The notes beneath the pieces are model-generated. The model was not told where the DNA came from. It saw only the letters and a list, made by a program, of their open reading frames with translations, and did not search any database. From Tragulus kanchil (lineage: Eukaryota > Chordata > Mammalia > Artiodactyla > Tragulidae): a stretch of DNA of 64,000 nt. A program made the position numbers and the translations under genes. Numbering within the stretch: the stretch's first letter is position 1; each line of letters begins with the position of its first letter. The stretch covers positions 21,779,471 through 21,843,470 of the forward strand of contig JAIOJX010000027.1 of the NCBI GenBank assembly GCA_022376925.1. The letters run 5' to 3'. Positions 35,701 to 46,735 of this stretch are shown here, piece by piece.

Positions 35701-38700
35701 GTGTCCCACCCTCGAGTCTCCGTCTCGGCTCCAGGGTTTGCCCGCCTGTGTCCCGCAGCTCCACACGGCACAAGCCAGGTAGAAGTTCACTCGGTCAAAA
35801 TGGGCGGCTGGACATTTGGAGCAGCATCCCCGCAAACAGCCCAAGCCCCAGGACAAAGGGTCTGGGGGCTCCAAGGGCACCGTGGGGCCCGGGAGCAAGC
35901 AGGCAGAGCCCCCGACAGACCTGAGGGTCCGGAGACAAGCTCTGGCTGGGACCCAGGACTACAAAGGGCCCCCGTTCTGAGGCGTTTGGGCCAAGGAGCC
36001 ACGAGAAACGGCAGCACTGGGGCTGGCTTACCTGTCGCCGGAGCCGGACTGGGTCGCATGCGGGGGGTCCACCTTCTCTGTGGTGAAAGTGGAGGTGGTG
36101 GGGGTGGTGGGCGGCTCTGTGGTGGGGGCTTGGCACAGAGAAAGATTACACGCTGCTCTGCAGCTCGCCCGCCCACCGCCCTAGATGGGGCCGGAGCTGG
36201 GGAGAGGGGCTTGGAGGGAGCAGGGGCCTCCTGCCCTGAGGCGCCTGGTCAGGGCCGAAGTGAACCCGTCGCTCACTCAGTTGTGTCCAACTCTAGGTGA
36301 CCCCACAGATTGTCTCCTCTGTCCGTGGGATTCTCCAGGCAAGAATCCTGGAGTGGGTGGCCATTCCCTTCTCCAGGGAATCTTCCTGACCGGGAGTGGA
36401 ACCCAAGTCTCCTGCTTGGCAGGCAGACTCTGGACCATCTGAGCTACAGGGGAAGCAGGGCCAAGGGAGGGCCGGTAGCCTGGCCTGCTCGTCTCTCCCA
36501 GGAGCCTCAGCGCCTCAGAGGCAGGCAGGGCTGGCGCAGGTGCAGGGAGGCTACAGGGGCTCAGAGCCGCCTGAGGACAAGGGCGGCTGGAGGCCACCAG
36601 CTGCGATGCCGGGGCCTCGACCAGAGCCTCCCCCGTCTTATTCATCCACGGGGACAGCAGTGGAAGGGGCTACCAGGGGGCCGACTCGCCCGAGATCCGG
36701 GACCTCAGAGGTCAGGACCAGCCCTGAGCAAAGTCCTAGGCTCAGGAAGAGCCTTTACTCGGGACGAGCTATTAAGGCCCCACGGTGGCCTTAGGGCTTC
36801 TCAGGAATGCGGTCAGGACTGAATGAGATGGTGAAGGTGCTCTGCTTTGCAAGTATAAAGAGCCTCACAGGCTCCAGGTGGGCGGGGTGGCAGCTGTTGA
36901 CGGTGTGCCCGCCCCCCAGCCACAGGTGTCCAGGGAGCTGCTGTCCTCTGTCCTAGGATGCAGCAGAGGTAGAGCCCAACAGATGAACTCAGTCAAACCA
37001 AGGCACGGAGACCCCTGAGCTCCCATGCCCAGGAGGGTTTGCATTCCAGAAGGATTTAGGAAGAGGGTGTGGTTCATCTCAGATGTGTAACTAGCTCACC
37101 ACGGGGTTCCAGGCACCAGGACCTCTGACTGAGAGCCCTTTCCAGACCCAGGAATTAGCCACAGCGAGTTCCACTGGACTGGGCCTCTCCCCTGAGATGA
37201 GATAGGGAACAGGGGGTGGGCACCGCAGCCCTGGGCACCCAGCCCTGAACTCTAGGAAGAGCAGGAACGCCTGGGCAGCAGGGGTCTTGGTAAAGGGAAA
37301 GCTCTGTCAGGAACTGGGGTCTCTGAGTCCCACGGGAGAGGGTCCCTTGGGCCCATGGCTGACACTGGACCATCACCTTCATCTCCCTGGGAGCAGACTC
37401 AGGCACGGACCGGGCAGAGGGAAAACGGCGTGCTGAGGAAGCTTGACCCCTTCCTGGAGGAGGCCCTGGGAGACACGGGGGCCTCGAAGGGAAGCCTTGC
37501 CCCTCCCAACCCCAAGGGGTCAGCGGGGGCTCCGTGAGACCTCAGGACTCGCCCACCCCCAGGACAGTTCACCCTGAGTGGCATGGGTCACTGGAGAGGG
37601 CCCCCGGGGACCAGACAGGGCAGGCCCTGAAGAGGCACGGCCACCCAGCCACACCCTCTTACCTGGGTCAATGGTCACTCTAACTTGGTGCCCCAGGTCA
37701 GTTCCTATTCTCTCAATTCCACACCAGTAAGTGTCTGCATCATATGGCCTGAGGTTCTCCACGGTCACGGTGAACGAGCAGTCTATCCAGTTGTCCCTGA
37801 TGGACACACGGCCCTTCTTCACCTCATTCTGTGATCTGGTGGTTTGAACAAGGATCCTGCAGCTGCTCCAGTCAGCCCCTCGGCACCACCACTTCACGTA
37901 GGTCTCATACCCAGCATCGTACCAACACCGCACAGTGAGTGGCGCTGCTCCACGCCTGTCACTGCTTTGGGGGGCTCTGCTTTGCAAGTATAAAGAGCCT
38001 CACAGGCTCCAGGTGGGCGGGGTGGCAGCTGTTGACGGTGTGCCCGCCCCCCAGCCACAGGTGTCCAGGGAGCTGCTGTCCTCTGTCCTAGGATGCAGCA
38101 GAGGTAGAGCCCAACAGATGAACTCAGTCAAACCAAGGCACGGAGACCCCTGAGCTCCCATGCCCAGGAGGGTTTGCATTCCAGAAGGATTTAGGAAGAG
38201 GGTGTGGTTCATCTCAGATGTGTAACTAGCTCACCACGGGGTTCCAGGCACCAGGACCTCTGACTGAGAGCCCTTTCCAGACCCAGGAATTAGCCACAGC
38301 GAGTTCCACTGGACTGGGCCTCTCCCCTGAGATGAGATAGGGAACAGGGGGTGGGCACCGCAGCCCTGGGCACCCAGCCCTGAACTCTAGGAAGAGCAGG
38401 AACGCCTGGGCAGCAGGGGTCTTGGTAAAGGGAAAGCTCTGTCAGGAACTGGGGTCTCTGAGTCCCACGGGAGAGGGTCCCTTGGGCCCATGGCTGACAC
38501 TGGACCATCACCTTCATCTCCCTGGGAGCAGACTCAGGCACGGACCGGGCAGAGGGAAAACGGCGTGCTGAGGAAGCTTGACCCCTTCCTGGAGGAGGCC
38601 CTGGGAGACACGGGGGCCTCGAAGGGAAGCCTTGCCCCTCCCAACCCCAAGGGGTCAGCGGGGGCTCCGTGAGACCTCAGGACTCGCCCACCCCCAGGAC

Positions 38701-41700
38701 AGTTCACCCTGAGTGGCATGGGTCACTGGAGAGGGCCCCCGGGGACCAGACAGGGCAGGCCCTGAAGAGGCACGGCCACCCAGCCACACCCTCTTACCTG
38801 GGTCAATGGTCACTCTAACTTGGTGCCCCAGGTCAGTTCCTATTCTCTCAATTCCACACCAGTAAGTGTCTGCATCATATGGCCTGAGGTTCTCCACGGT
38901 CACGGTGAACGAGCAGTCTATCCAGTTGTCCCTGATGGACACACGGCCCTTCTTCACCTCATTCTGTGATCTGGTGGTTTGAACAAGGATCCTGCAGCTG
39001 CTCCAGTCAGCCCCTCGGCACCACCACTTCACGTAGGTCTCATACCCAGCATCGTACCAACACCGCACAGTGAGTGAGCGCTGCTCCACGCCTGTCACTG
39101 CTTTGGGACCCGTGACGGCAGCTGAGCCTGGAAAACACAGATCCATGTGCCTGTCCCCTCCCGCCCTGAGGGAGGCCCACAGACTCCTGCACTGTGGCCA
39201 GTTCCAATAAACCCAAGGGCCTCCTGAGCTGAGTAACTGTCAAGAAAAGAATACACCTTCCGCAAGACAGACCTTTTGTCCTTCAAAACTCTATGGGGTC
39301 AAAGCCACCAGGAACATCCCATAAAAGCACGACTACATTTCTCATAGAAACAAGTGATAACAGCTTCCTGGAGCTCACCCTCTCCCCCAGTCTGTGGCCA
39401 GTAAGTCCTTCTCATTCCAGCCATGTCCATTTATGGTCCTCTCTGGGTTATGCTGGTCTGACGGGGAGAAACGAGCAGAGGACCCGTTTCCACGGCAGAG
39501 GACTTGGACTGATGACCTCAGGAGGCCCAGCGGAAGCATCCCCATCACGCGTCTGTGGGGAGCCCGTTCCTACTGGAACAGGCACGCATCTTTGAAGCTG
39601 ACCGAAACAGCGACTGCTACACGGGCTGCATGTCCTGTGGAATCTGTATCCTACAGATCCCTTTTCTTCACTGAACTGTGAACTCCACTCCCAAACTTCC
39701 TGGGAGAAGTGCTTTTGGAAGATCCAAGCAAGGAAAGGTTAGGTGTAGCACAGAGCAGCACCTGTGGATGCCTTCTGGTGTCTTTAGGATGCTTACTAAG
39801 TCTAATGGGATGATTCAATCAGGGGTTCAGCAGTGTGTAGACTGGTCTGATCTCTTCTCCCCAGCTATCCACTCCAGGACAGCACTCACTTTTTCAGTAT
39901 TTTCAGTATAATCACTTGCTTAAAGGCACTCAGAGCAATGGAACGAACTTCAGTCAGACCTCCACTTAAAAACTATTTAAGCGGACTGAACTCGATGCAA
40001 ACCTGGGATCCACCCACCTATTCTCTCAATTCCACACCAGTAAGTGTCTGCATCATATGGCCTGAGGTTCTCCACGGTCACGGTGAACGAGCAGTCTATC
40101 CAGTTGTCCCTGATGGACACACGGCCCTTCTTCACCTCATTCTGTGATCTGGTGGTTTGAACAAGGATCCTGCAGCTGCTCCAGTCAGCCCCTCGGCACC
40201 ACCACTTCACGTAGGTCTCATACCCAGCATCGTACCAACACCGCACAGTGAGTGGCGCTGCTCCACGCCTGTCACTGCTTTGGGACCCGTGACGGCAGCT
40301 GAGCCTGGAAAACACAGATCCATGTGCCTGTCCCCTCCCGCCCTGAGGGAGGCCCACAGACTCCTGCACTGTGGCCAGTTCCAATAAACCCAAGGGCCTC
40401 CTGAGCTGAGTAACTGTCAAGAAAAGAATACACCTTCCGCAAGACAGACCTTTTGTCCTTCAAAACTCTATGGGGTCAAAGCCACCAGGAACATCCCATA
40501 AAAGCACGACTACATTTCTCATAGAAACAAGTGATAACAGCTTCCTGGAGCTCACCCTCTCCCCCAGTCTGTGGCCAGTAAGTCCTTCTCATTCCAGCCA
40601 TGTCCATTTATGGTCCTCTCTGGGTTATGCTGGTCTGACGGGGAGAAACGAGCAGAGGACCCGTTTCCACGGCAGAGGACTTGGACTGATGACCTCAGGA
40701 GGCCCAGCGGAAGCATCCCCATCACGCGTCTGTGGGGAGCCCGTTCCTACTGGAACAGGCACGCATCTTTGAAGCTGACCGAAACAGCGACTGCTACACG
40801 GGCTGCATGTCCTGTGGAATCTGTATCCTACAGATCCCTTTTCTTCACTGAACTGTGAACTCCACTCCCAAACTTCCTGGGAGAAGTGCTTTTGGAAGAT
40901 CCAAGCAAGGAAAGGTTAGGTGTAGCACAGAGCAGCACCTGTGGATGCCTTCTGGTGTCTTTAGGATGCTTACTAAGTCTAATGGGATGATTCAATCAGG
41001 GGTTCAGCAGTGTGTAGACTGGTCTGATCTCTTCTCCCCAGCTATCCACTCCAGGACAGCACTCACTTTTTCAGTATTTTCAGTATAATCACTTGCTTAA
41101 AGGCACTCAGAGCAATGGAACGAACTTCAGTCAGACCTCCACTTAAAAACTATTTAAGCGGACTGAACTCGATGCAAACCTGGGACTTCCCGAGTGGCTC
41201 AGCAGCTAAGAATCCGTCTGCAGGGCCGGGGCCGCAGGAGGCATGACTTTGATCCCTGGGTCGGGAAGGTCTGGAGGAGGGCATAGCTACCCACTCCAGT
41301 GTTCTTGCCTGGAGAATCCCGTGGACAGAGGAACCTGGGGGGCTACGGTCCAAGGGATCGCAAAGAGGTGGACACGACTGAGGCCGCTTAGCCCACATGC
41401 ACGCCTGTGCAAGCCCCGTCACAGAAACTCTGACCACTTATTTAGGCCAATGAGCTTTCTGCGTGACGGTTCAGCCTAAGTTAGAACTGGAGCGAAAAGC
41501 ACGTGGAACACCTGACTTAACAGCTTCAAACAACACGTTTTTTTAAAGCAGATCGAGCACATTAACAAATATTGACTATTAAAGAGACCGATCACAAATA
41601 AGGTCACTGAAATTTTCCATAGACTGAAGTCATCGAATATATTCTTTGCATATAATTCAACTAAGTTAGAAATTAATTTAAAAAAAAAAACACAACAGAA

Positions 41701-42360
41701 CTGAAACATTTTTCCATGCTCAGAAAATGTCTAACCAACAAAATAGGGAAGGAAAAAATAACACAATAAAAACTTTAAGGACTTCCTGGTGTTGCAGTGC
41801 AGGGGCCCGGGTTCCATCCCTGGTCCAGGAAGCTTCCCCATTGAACAGGCGGCGCGGGCAGTGAGGCCCCTGCACCACGGCTCTGGAGCCCGCACAGCCT
41901 GAGCCCCGCTCCACACGACCGGCCGCCGCTAGAAGCCCTCGCAGTGCGGCTAGAGGAAGCCCTCAAGCACAGCCGTGACCCGGTGCGGCCAGAGATACAC
42001 TTTAAAAAGAACCTCTTCAGGAGTGCATTCCTTCGTTATTCCAGTTTTCATTCATTCCTCTGTCTGTGTAGGATAGCCAGGGTTGGAAAACCCTGTCCTA
42101 AAGTGGGGGGCACTCTGCTTTGATTTTGTTTCTTGTTTGTTTCCCAGCTCCTCGCATAGAACTTGTGAGGTGTTCATAGTCAGCTTGGTGATGGTTTAAC
42201 AAGGGTCTGGACGAACCAGTGACCCTGCCGTCTTCCCTGTGCTGCTCCCCCCGGAGAGACCCTCATTCTCTCCTGCCCGCCCCTGGCCACTCCGGTTCCT
42301 GGAGCCGCCGCCCCACTCACCTGGGACGATGAGAAGGAGCAGAGCCAGGCGCAGCCCCAT
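32615..42360 (-). CDS. CD300LD: CD300LD-type receptor (CLM family), with duplicated internal exons
   Basis: Best coding join on the minus strand: 42321-42360, 38798-39127, 36032-36128 (or its copy 34878-34974), 32615-32747, giving 199 codons. Residues 1-13 are the signal peptide. Residues 14-123 form the IgV domain with Cys36/Cys104, Cys50/Cys58 and the motifs KWWCRGADW and YWCGIERIG. Residues 124-156 form a stalk dense in Thr and Pro. Residues 164-186 form a membrane helix with Lys171, followed by a 13-residue tail. An IgV of this type with a lysine in the membrane segment indicates an activating CLM. The position between CD300C and CD300E and the signal peptide both fit CD300LD, although the IgV also resembles CD300LF and CD300LB. 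IgV appears three times and the stalk twice because of direct duplications. Two of the three IgV copies lack one base near codon 30, so the gene's integrity depends on which copy is correct. Confidence 0.75.
33335..33870. mobile_element. Two SINEs in intron 3 of CD300LD
   Basis: 33335-33590 plus (CHR-type, ends ccgccaaaaataaatgaata). 33612-33870 minus (Bov-A type: actctttgcgaccccgtgga ... tatcagggacttttccaatg). Bases 33871-34450 are unassigned. Confidence 0.85.
34878..34974 (-). CDS. CD300LD: CD300LD-type, stalk exon (left copy)
   Basis: Sequence and splice sites are identical to 36032-36128, in the left member of the 34.45-36.75 kb duplication. Because 97 is not a multiple of 3, an mRNA containing both copies in series would go out of frame, which argues for one real exon. 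Confidence 0.65.
35112..35310 (-). mobile_element. Bov-tA SINE in the CD300LD intron
   Basis: cactcagttgtgtccaactc to ctgagctacaggggaagcag. Copy at 36266-36465. Confidence 0.85.
36032..36128 (-). CDS. CD300LD: CD300LD-type, stalk exon (right copy)
   Basis: 97 bases between a CTCTGTGCCAAG acceptor and a GCGACAG|GTAAGC donor, phase 1 in and phase 2 out. It encodes a mucin-like [17 protein letters not shown] stretch, then [14 protein letters not shown]. The same exon occurs at 34878-34974. Confidence 0.75.
36840..39107. repeat. Direct duplication 10, unit about 1.13 kb, carries part of the CD300LD IgV exon
   Basis: About 36840-37970 recurs at about 37973-39107, offset 1135. The left copy ends inside the IgV exon. 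Confidence 0.92.
37663..37967 (-). pseudogene. CD300LD: CD300LD-type IgV exon, left copy, truncated and frameshifted
   Basis: It has the same donor and coding sequence as the middle copy but breaks off near 37967, before the acceptor. It lacks one base in GTGAGTGGCGC (about 37935-37942) compared with GTGAGTGAGCGC in the middle copy, which shifts the frame near codon 30. It sits at the right end of the left member of the 36.84-39.11 kb duplication, where contig-end errors would be expected. Confidence 0.6.
38798..39127 (-). CDS. CD300LD: CD300LD-type, complete IgV exon (middle copy)
   Basis: 330 bases between a GTTTTCCAG acceptor and an ACCCAG|GTAAGA donor, phase 1 at both ends, with an open frame. 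Key motifs are [46 protein letters not shown] and VRVTIDP. An extra Cys85 lies in strand E. This is the only one of three copies that is both complete and in frame. Confidence 0.85.
38838..41186. repeat. Direct duplication 11, unit about 1.17 kb, overlaps duplication 10 in the IgV exon
   Basis: About 38838-40008 recurs at about 40018-41186, offset 1177. Together with duplication 10 this makes the middle segment (about 37973-40008) share both ends with its neighbours, as a short contig overlapping two others would. Confidence 0.92.
40018..40307 (-). pseudogene. CD300LD: CD300LD-type IgV exon, right copy, lacks its 3' end
   Basis: This copy has the acceptor but starts inside the exon at 40018, so the last 45 or so coding bases and the donor are missing. 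It shows the same one-base deletion (GTGAGTGGCGC) as the left copy, in the interior of its duplication unit rather than at the edge. The shared deletion suggests a real allele or the true sequence. Confidence 0.6.
41183..42005 (+). mobile_element. Two SINEs in intron 1 of CD300LD
   Basis: 41183-41400 is Bov-tA type. 41775-42005 is a CHR-type element with an unusual GC-rich body. Between them, 41480-41770 is A/T-rich and unassigned. Confidence 0.75.
42321..42360 (-). CDS. CD300LD: CD300LD-type, exon 1 (signal peptide)
   Basis: ATG at 42358-42360 followed by [13 protein letters not shown] and a GTGAGT donor at 42315-42320; 40 bases, phase 1. Length and phase equal those of the CD300LB-type exon 1 at 8585-8624. 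Confidence 0.78.
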
Positions 42361-43800
42361 GGTCCTGCCTCCCTCCCTCGGTGGTCAGGAGTGCTCAGGA
42401 CCCTTCAAGGACGTGAAGCCGAGGGGAGAGGCGGACAACCCGGATGCCGTTCGAGCTTCAAGTGACCCTACTTGTACTTCCTTGGCCCTTGTCTCTAATT
42501 CACTTCCTACTGTCAGCATCTACTTCTACATTTTACATATTAGAAGAGGGTGTCATTTTCTGAGCAGATGAATTGCAGCAAGGGTGGGAGCGGTGCATTT
42601 GCGGACGTCGAAAGGTCAAGGTCTGGGCGGGTTTGCCCACGAGGAGCCGAGGCATCTCTGCCGGGAAGAGAGCGCAGAGCTGGTTCTGGGGTGAGGACAG
42701 AGGAGCCCCGAGAGTGGAGCCAAAGGCTGCGGTGCCCTTTGGGAAGAAGGTGGCGCTTGGGCTCAGGACCAGTCTCGCCGGAGACACAGCCTCACCTGTC
42801 CCGCCTCGCAGGCCGCCTCCTCCCGAGGACACCCCGTGTCTCAGACCACCTTCCTGCCCTGGGCCTGCGCCCTGCCCGGTCCGGAGTCACGGTGGCGCCG
42901 AGGCAGCCCTGGGCAGCCCTGGGGGAGGGTCGGAAAGGAGAAGCCCCTCCTCCTTTCCCCCATTTTGCCCAGCTGCTTCCTCTGGCAGGTCTGCGCGGCC
43001 TCCCCAGCTCTGGGCGGCCGGCCACCGCACTGTGCGGGCGCTGCCTCTTCTCTGATCTCCTGGGTGACCCTCCCTGCTGCCCCGGGGGCCCTGCTTCCTC
43101 TGTCCCCTGCTCCTTGTCCCTCCCTTCTCTGGATTGAGTCTGCCTCTCCTCGGCTCTGTCTCATTTTAGCACGCGAGGTTCTCCGGACCTCTGAGCCCTC
43201 GTTCCCTCTCTGCCAGGGCCCATTCTGTTCACTTCATCTAATGTGGGGCTTCGCGGCTCTCCAGCTCCCGAGAGCCACTGCGGCCGTATCTGGGGCTCGG
43301 CCGGCCCAGACAGACAAGTGTGCCCAGGGTCCCCACGCCGTGTGTGTGTGCGCGCGTGAGCCCTGGGTCAGCAGACTCCTCCATGGTCAGCGTGAGATTT
43401 CATCGCCTTCAAGGGCGCCTCAGGATCCACTCCCAGGCACGCCCTCTGGGTCGGGCTGCAGGAGCTGCTTGTCTTCCTCCCTGGGGAGCCCTGCACACGC
43501 CAGGGGGCCTGCCCACACTCAACCTCGCCCCTTGGTCTGCTGCTCAGGCATCCGCGTGTCCTGTCGGGGGGCTCCCTCTCCGGCCCCTGCGTCCGCAGCA
43601 GGGAGGCCACGGCCCTCTACCAAGTGGACCGGAAGGCTCAGGGCACCTGGGGGAGCCCGAGTGCACTGGCAGGTGTGCCGGCCCCCGGCTCGGGGCCTCA
43701 CTTTTCTCTGTCAGGAAACACTTTCCCCAAACTCTGGTTGTAGCTAAGGATTTAACCCTGGCTGACGTCCCACTGTTCTTAAAATGAGGTTCTGGCCATC
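42361..43800. other. GC-rich 5' flank of CD300LD, no gene seen
   Basis: About 1.4 kb with several long overlapping frames on both strands (up to 303 codons at 42836-43747), which come from GC bias. No splice-flanked exon, family motif or SINE is visible. It may hold the CD300LD promoter, but there is no TATA box. Confidence 0.5.
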
Positions 43801-43804
43801 TTCC

Positions 43805-44107
43805 CAAAGAAGTCATCCAGATGAACAGTAAGCAGGTGAAAAGATGCTCACAACCACTCATTGTTAGAGAAAGGCAAATAAAACCTACCGTGAGATATCA
43901 CCTCACCCTGGTCAGAAAGACCATCCGTAGAAAATCTACAAATAACAAATGCTGGAGAGGGTGTGGAGGAAAGGGAATCCTCCTGCACTGTTGGTGGGAA
44001 CGCATGTTGGTGCAGTTCCTCACCAAATGTGTGGAAGTTCCTCAGAAAACTAAGCAGTCTTATATCTGGGCACATGCCTGGACAAAGGGATGGATAAAGA
44101 AGATGTG

Positions 44108-44141
<34 letters not shown>

Positions 44142-45060
44142 ACACAGAGAGGAATACTACTCAGCCATTAAAAAAGAATGAATCAGGGCTTCCCTGGTGG
44201 CCCAGTGGGTAAAGAGTCCACCTTGCAGTGCAGGGGGCACCAGTTTGATCCCTGGCCTGGAAAAATCCCACGTGCTGTGGAGCAGCTGGACTGGTGTGTC
44301 CAATTACGAGCCAGCACTCTGGAGCGCATGCGTCCAGAGCTGGTGCTCTGCAACAGGAGAGGCCTCTGCAATGGGAGGCCCACACAGGCCAGAGAACAAA
44401 GATTGATGAAAATAAATAAATGACATTGCTCTATGAGAAAAGGGGATCCTGCAGGGGTGCTGTGTGATGGTCTGGAGGGGTGGGATGGGGGGGATATACA
44501 TATGACTAATCTGGGAGCATACATATCTGTAAACAACAAAACTCTGTAAAAGTTAAAAGTAAATTAAAAGTTTAAAAAGAGAAAATAAATAAATGAAAGA
44601 CCAATAAAAGAGGCCAAAATTTGAAAAAAAAAAAAAATGAATCATGCCATTTGCCTCAATACAGATGTACCTAGTGATTATCCTACTAAGGGAAGTTAAG
44701 TCAGAAAGACAAAGACAAATACAATATGACAGCGTTTGTATGTGGAATCTCAAATATGGCATAAATCTGCAAATGAGAAACAGACTCACAGACGTAGAAA
44801 ACGGACTTGTGGCTGCCCAGGGGGAGGAGGGAGGGAAGGAACGGACTGGAAATTTGGGATTAGCAGTTATAAGCTACTGAATGTAGGATGAATAAGCAGC
44901 AGGAACGACATATAATAATATCCTGTGATAAGCCGTAATGGAAAAGAATATATTTTTAAAAAGATCGTCTGTACGTGTGTAACGGAATCACTCTGCTGTG
45001 CAGGATAGATGGGCACGACATTGCAAATCAGCTGAACTTCAGTACAAAACATAAAAGAAC
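43805..45060 (+). mobile_element. L1 3' sequence with nested SINE and further L1 insert
   Basis: L1 runs from 43805 to about 44186 (ORF2 end, gaatactactcagccattaa). A CHR-type SINE begins at 44187. L1 resumes at about 44640 with atgccatttgcctcaataca, flanked by aatgaatca on both sides as target-site duplication. Inside the SINE tail, about 44425-44575 is another L1 3' piece. A (TG)n run lies at 44107-44138. The right part is repeated at 45372-46520. Confidence 0.75.
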
Positions 45061-46520
45061 CATCACAAAGTTAGGTCCTGACCTGATCTACAGCACACTC
45101 GTTTCTTCTGATAACAAAAACGAAGGCCCTTTTAAATGCTAATAAGCAGGTATATAGATGTCCCCCAAAGGCACGGGCCAGAATGCCAGAGCCACACCAG
45201 GCCTGCCAGTCAAACCCCGGCACCGGTCAGACGCCCACCAGCAACAGAAAGGACCCGGACCTCCCTGGGGGCACAGGGCCTGAGAACCGACGGGCCAGTG
45301 CAGGGAGCACGAGCTCAATCCCTAGCGTGGGGAGGCCACATGCCATCAAACCACTGAAAATCAGGCCCTGGGTGGGTAAAGAGTCCACCTTGCAGTGCAG
45401 GGGCACCAGTTTGATCCCTGGCCTGGAAAAATCCCACGTGCTGTGGAGCAGCTGGACTGGTGTGTCCAATTACGAGCCAGCACTCTGGAGCGCATGCGTC
45501 CAGAGCTGGTGCTCTGCAACAGGAGAGGCCTCTGCAATGGGAGGCCCACACAGGCCAGAGAACAAAGATTGATGAAAATAAATAAATGACATTGCTCTAT
45601 GAGAAAAGGGGATCCTGCAGGGGTGCTGTGTGATGGTCTGGAGGGGTGGGATGGGGGGGATATACATATGACTAATCTGGGAGCATACATATCTGTAAAC
45701 AACAAAACTCTGTAAAAGTTAAAAGTAAATTAAAAGTTTAAAAAGAGAAAATAAATAAATGAAAGACCAATAAAAGAGGCCAAAATTTGAAAAAAAAAAA
45801 AAATGAATCATGCCATTTGCCTCAATACAGATGTACCTAGTGATTATCCTACTAAGGGAAGTTAAGTCAGAAAGACAAAGACAAATACAATATGACAGCG
45901 TTTGTATGTGGAATCTCAAATATGGCATAAATCTGCAAATGAGAAACAGACTCACAGACGTAGAAAACGGACTTGTGGCTGCCCAGGGGGAGGAGGGAGG
46001 GAAGGAACGGACTGGAAATTTGGGATTAGCAGTTATAAGCTACTGAATGTAGGATGAATAAGCAGCAGGAACGACATATAATAATATCCTGTGATAAGCC
46101 GTAATGGAAAAGAATATATTTTTAAAAAGATCGTCTGTACGTGTAACGGAATCACTCTGCTGTGCAGGATAGATGGGCACGACATTGCAAATCAGCTGAA
46201 CTTCAGTACAAAACATAAAAGAACCATCACAAAGTTAGGTCCTGACCTGATCTACAGCACACTCGTTTCTTCTGATAACAAAAACGAAGGCCCTTTTAAA
46301 TGCTAATAAGCAGGTATATAGATGTCCCCCAAAGGCACGGGCCAGAATGCCAGAGCCACACCAGGCCTGCCAGTCAAACCCCGGCACCGGTCAGACGCCC
46401 ACCAGCAACAGAAAGGACCCGGACCTCCCTGGGGGCACAGGGCCTGAGAACCGACGGGCCAGTGCAGGGAGCACGAGCTCAATCCCTAGCGTGGGGAGAG
46501 GCCACATGCCATCAAACCAC
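44206..46520. repeat. Direct duplication 12, unit about 1.15 kb
   Basis: About 44206-45355 recurs at about 45372-46520, offset 1166. It contains a SINE nested in L1 sequence. Confidence 0.92.
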
Positions 46521-46735
46521 TGAGTCCGCGTGTCACAGTGACTGAAGCCTGACGGTCTCGGGCCAGAGCGCCGCAACTTCTAAAGCCCGCGCCTCTGGAG
46601 CCCACGCTCCACCGCAAGAGAAGCCGCCGCAGAGAAGCCGGAGCACCGCAGCGAGAGAGTGACCCCACTCGCCGCCGCTAGAGAAGCCTGTGGGCAGCAA
46701 GGAAGACCCAGAGCAGCCAAAAATAAATCCACAAC
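46427..46735 (+). mobile_element. CHR-type SINE
   Basis: ggacctccctgggggcacag head and cagagcagccaaaaataaat tail. Copy at about 47500-47760, missing its head. Confidence 0.75.

Larger units (their letters stand above)
34456..36749. repeat. Direct duplication 9, unit about 1.14 kb, carries the CD300LD stalk exon
   Basis: About 34456-35597 recurs at about 35612-36749, offset 1154-1158. G-run and C-run length changes cluster in the first 220 bases of copy 2. The rest is identical. It duplicates the stalk exon and a minus-strand Bov-tA SINE. Confidence 0.92.

Noticed and set aside
35242..36300. 352-codon open frame on the plus strand
   Set aside because: It runs through a SINE, the antisense of the CD300LD stalk exon and a duplication junction. 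Its residues reflect GC-rich sequence and no domain is visible.
42836..43747. 303-codon plus-strand frame upstream of CD300LD
   Set aside because: Several frames on both strands are open in this GC-rich stretch, and no splice sites, signal peptide or domain support a gene.
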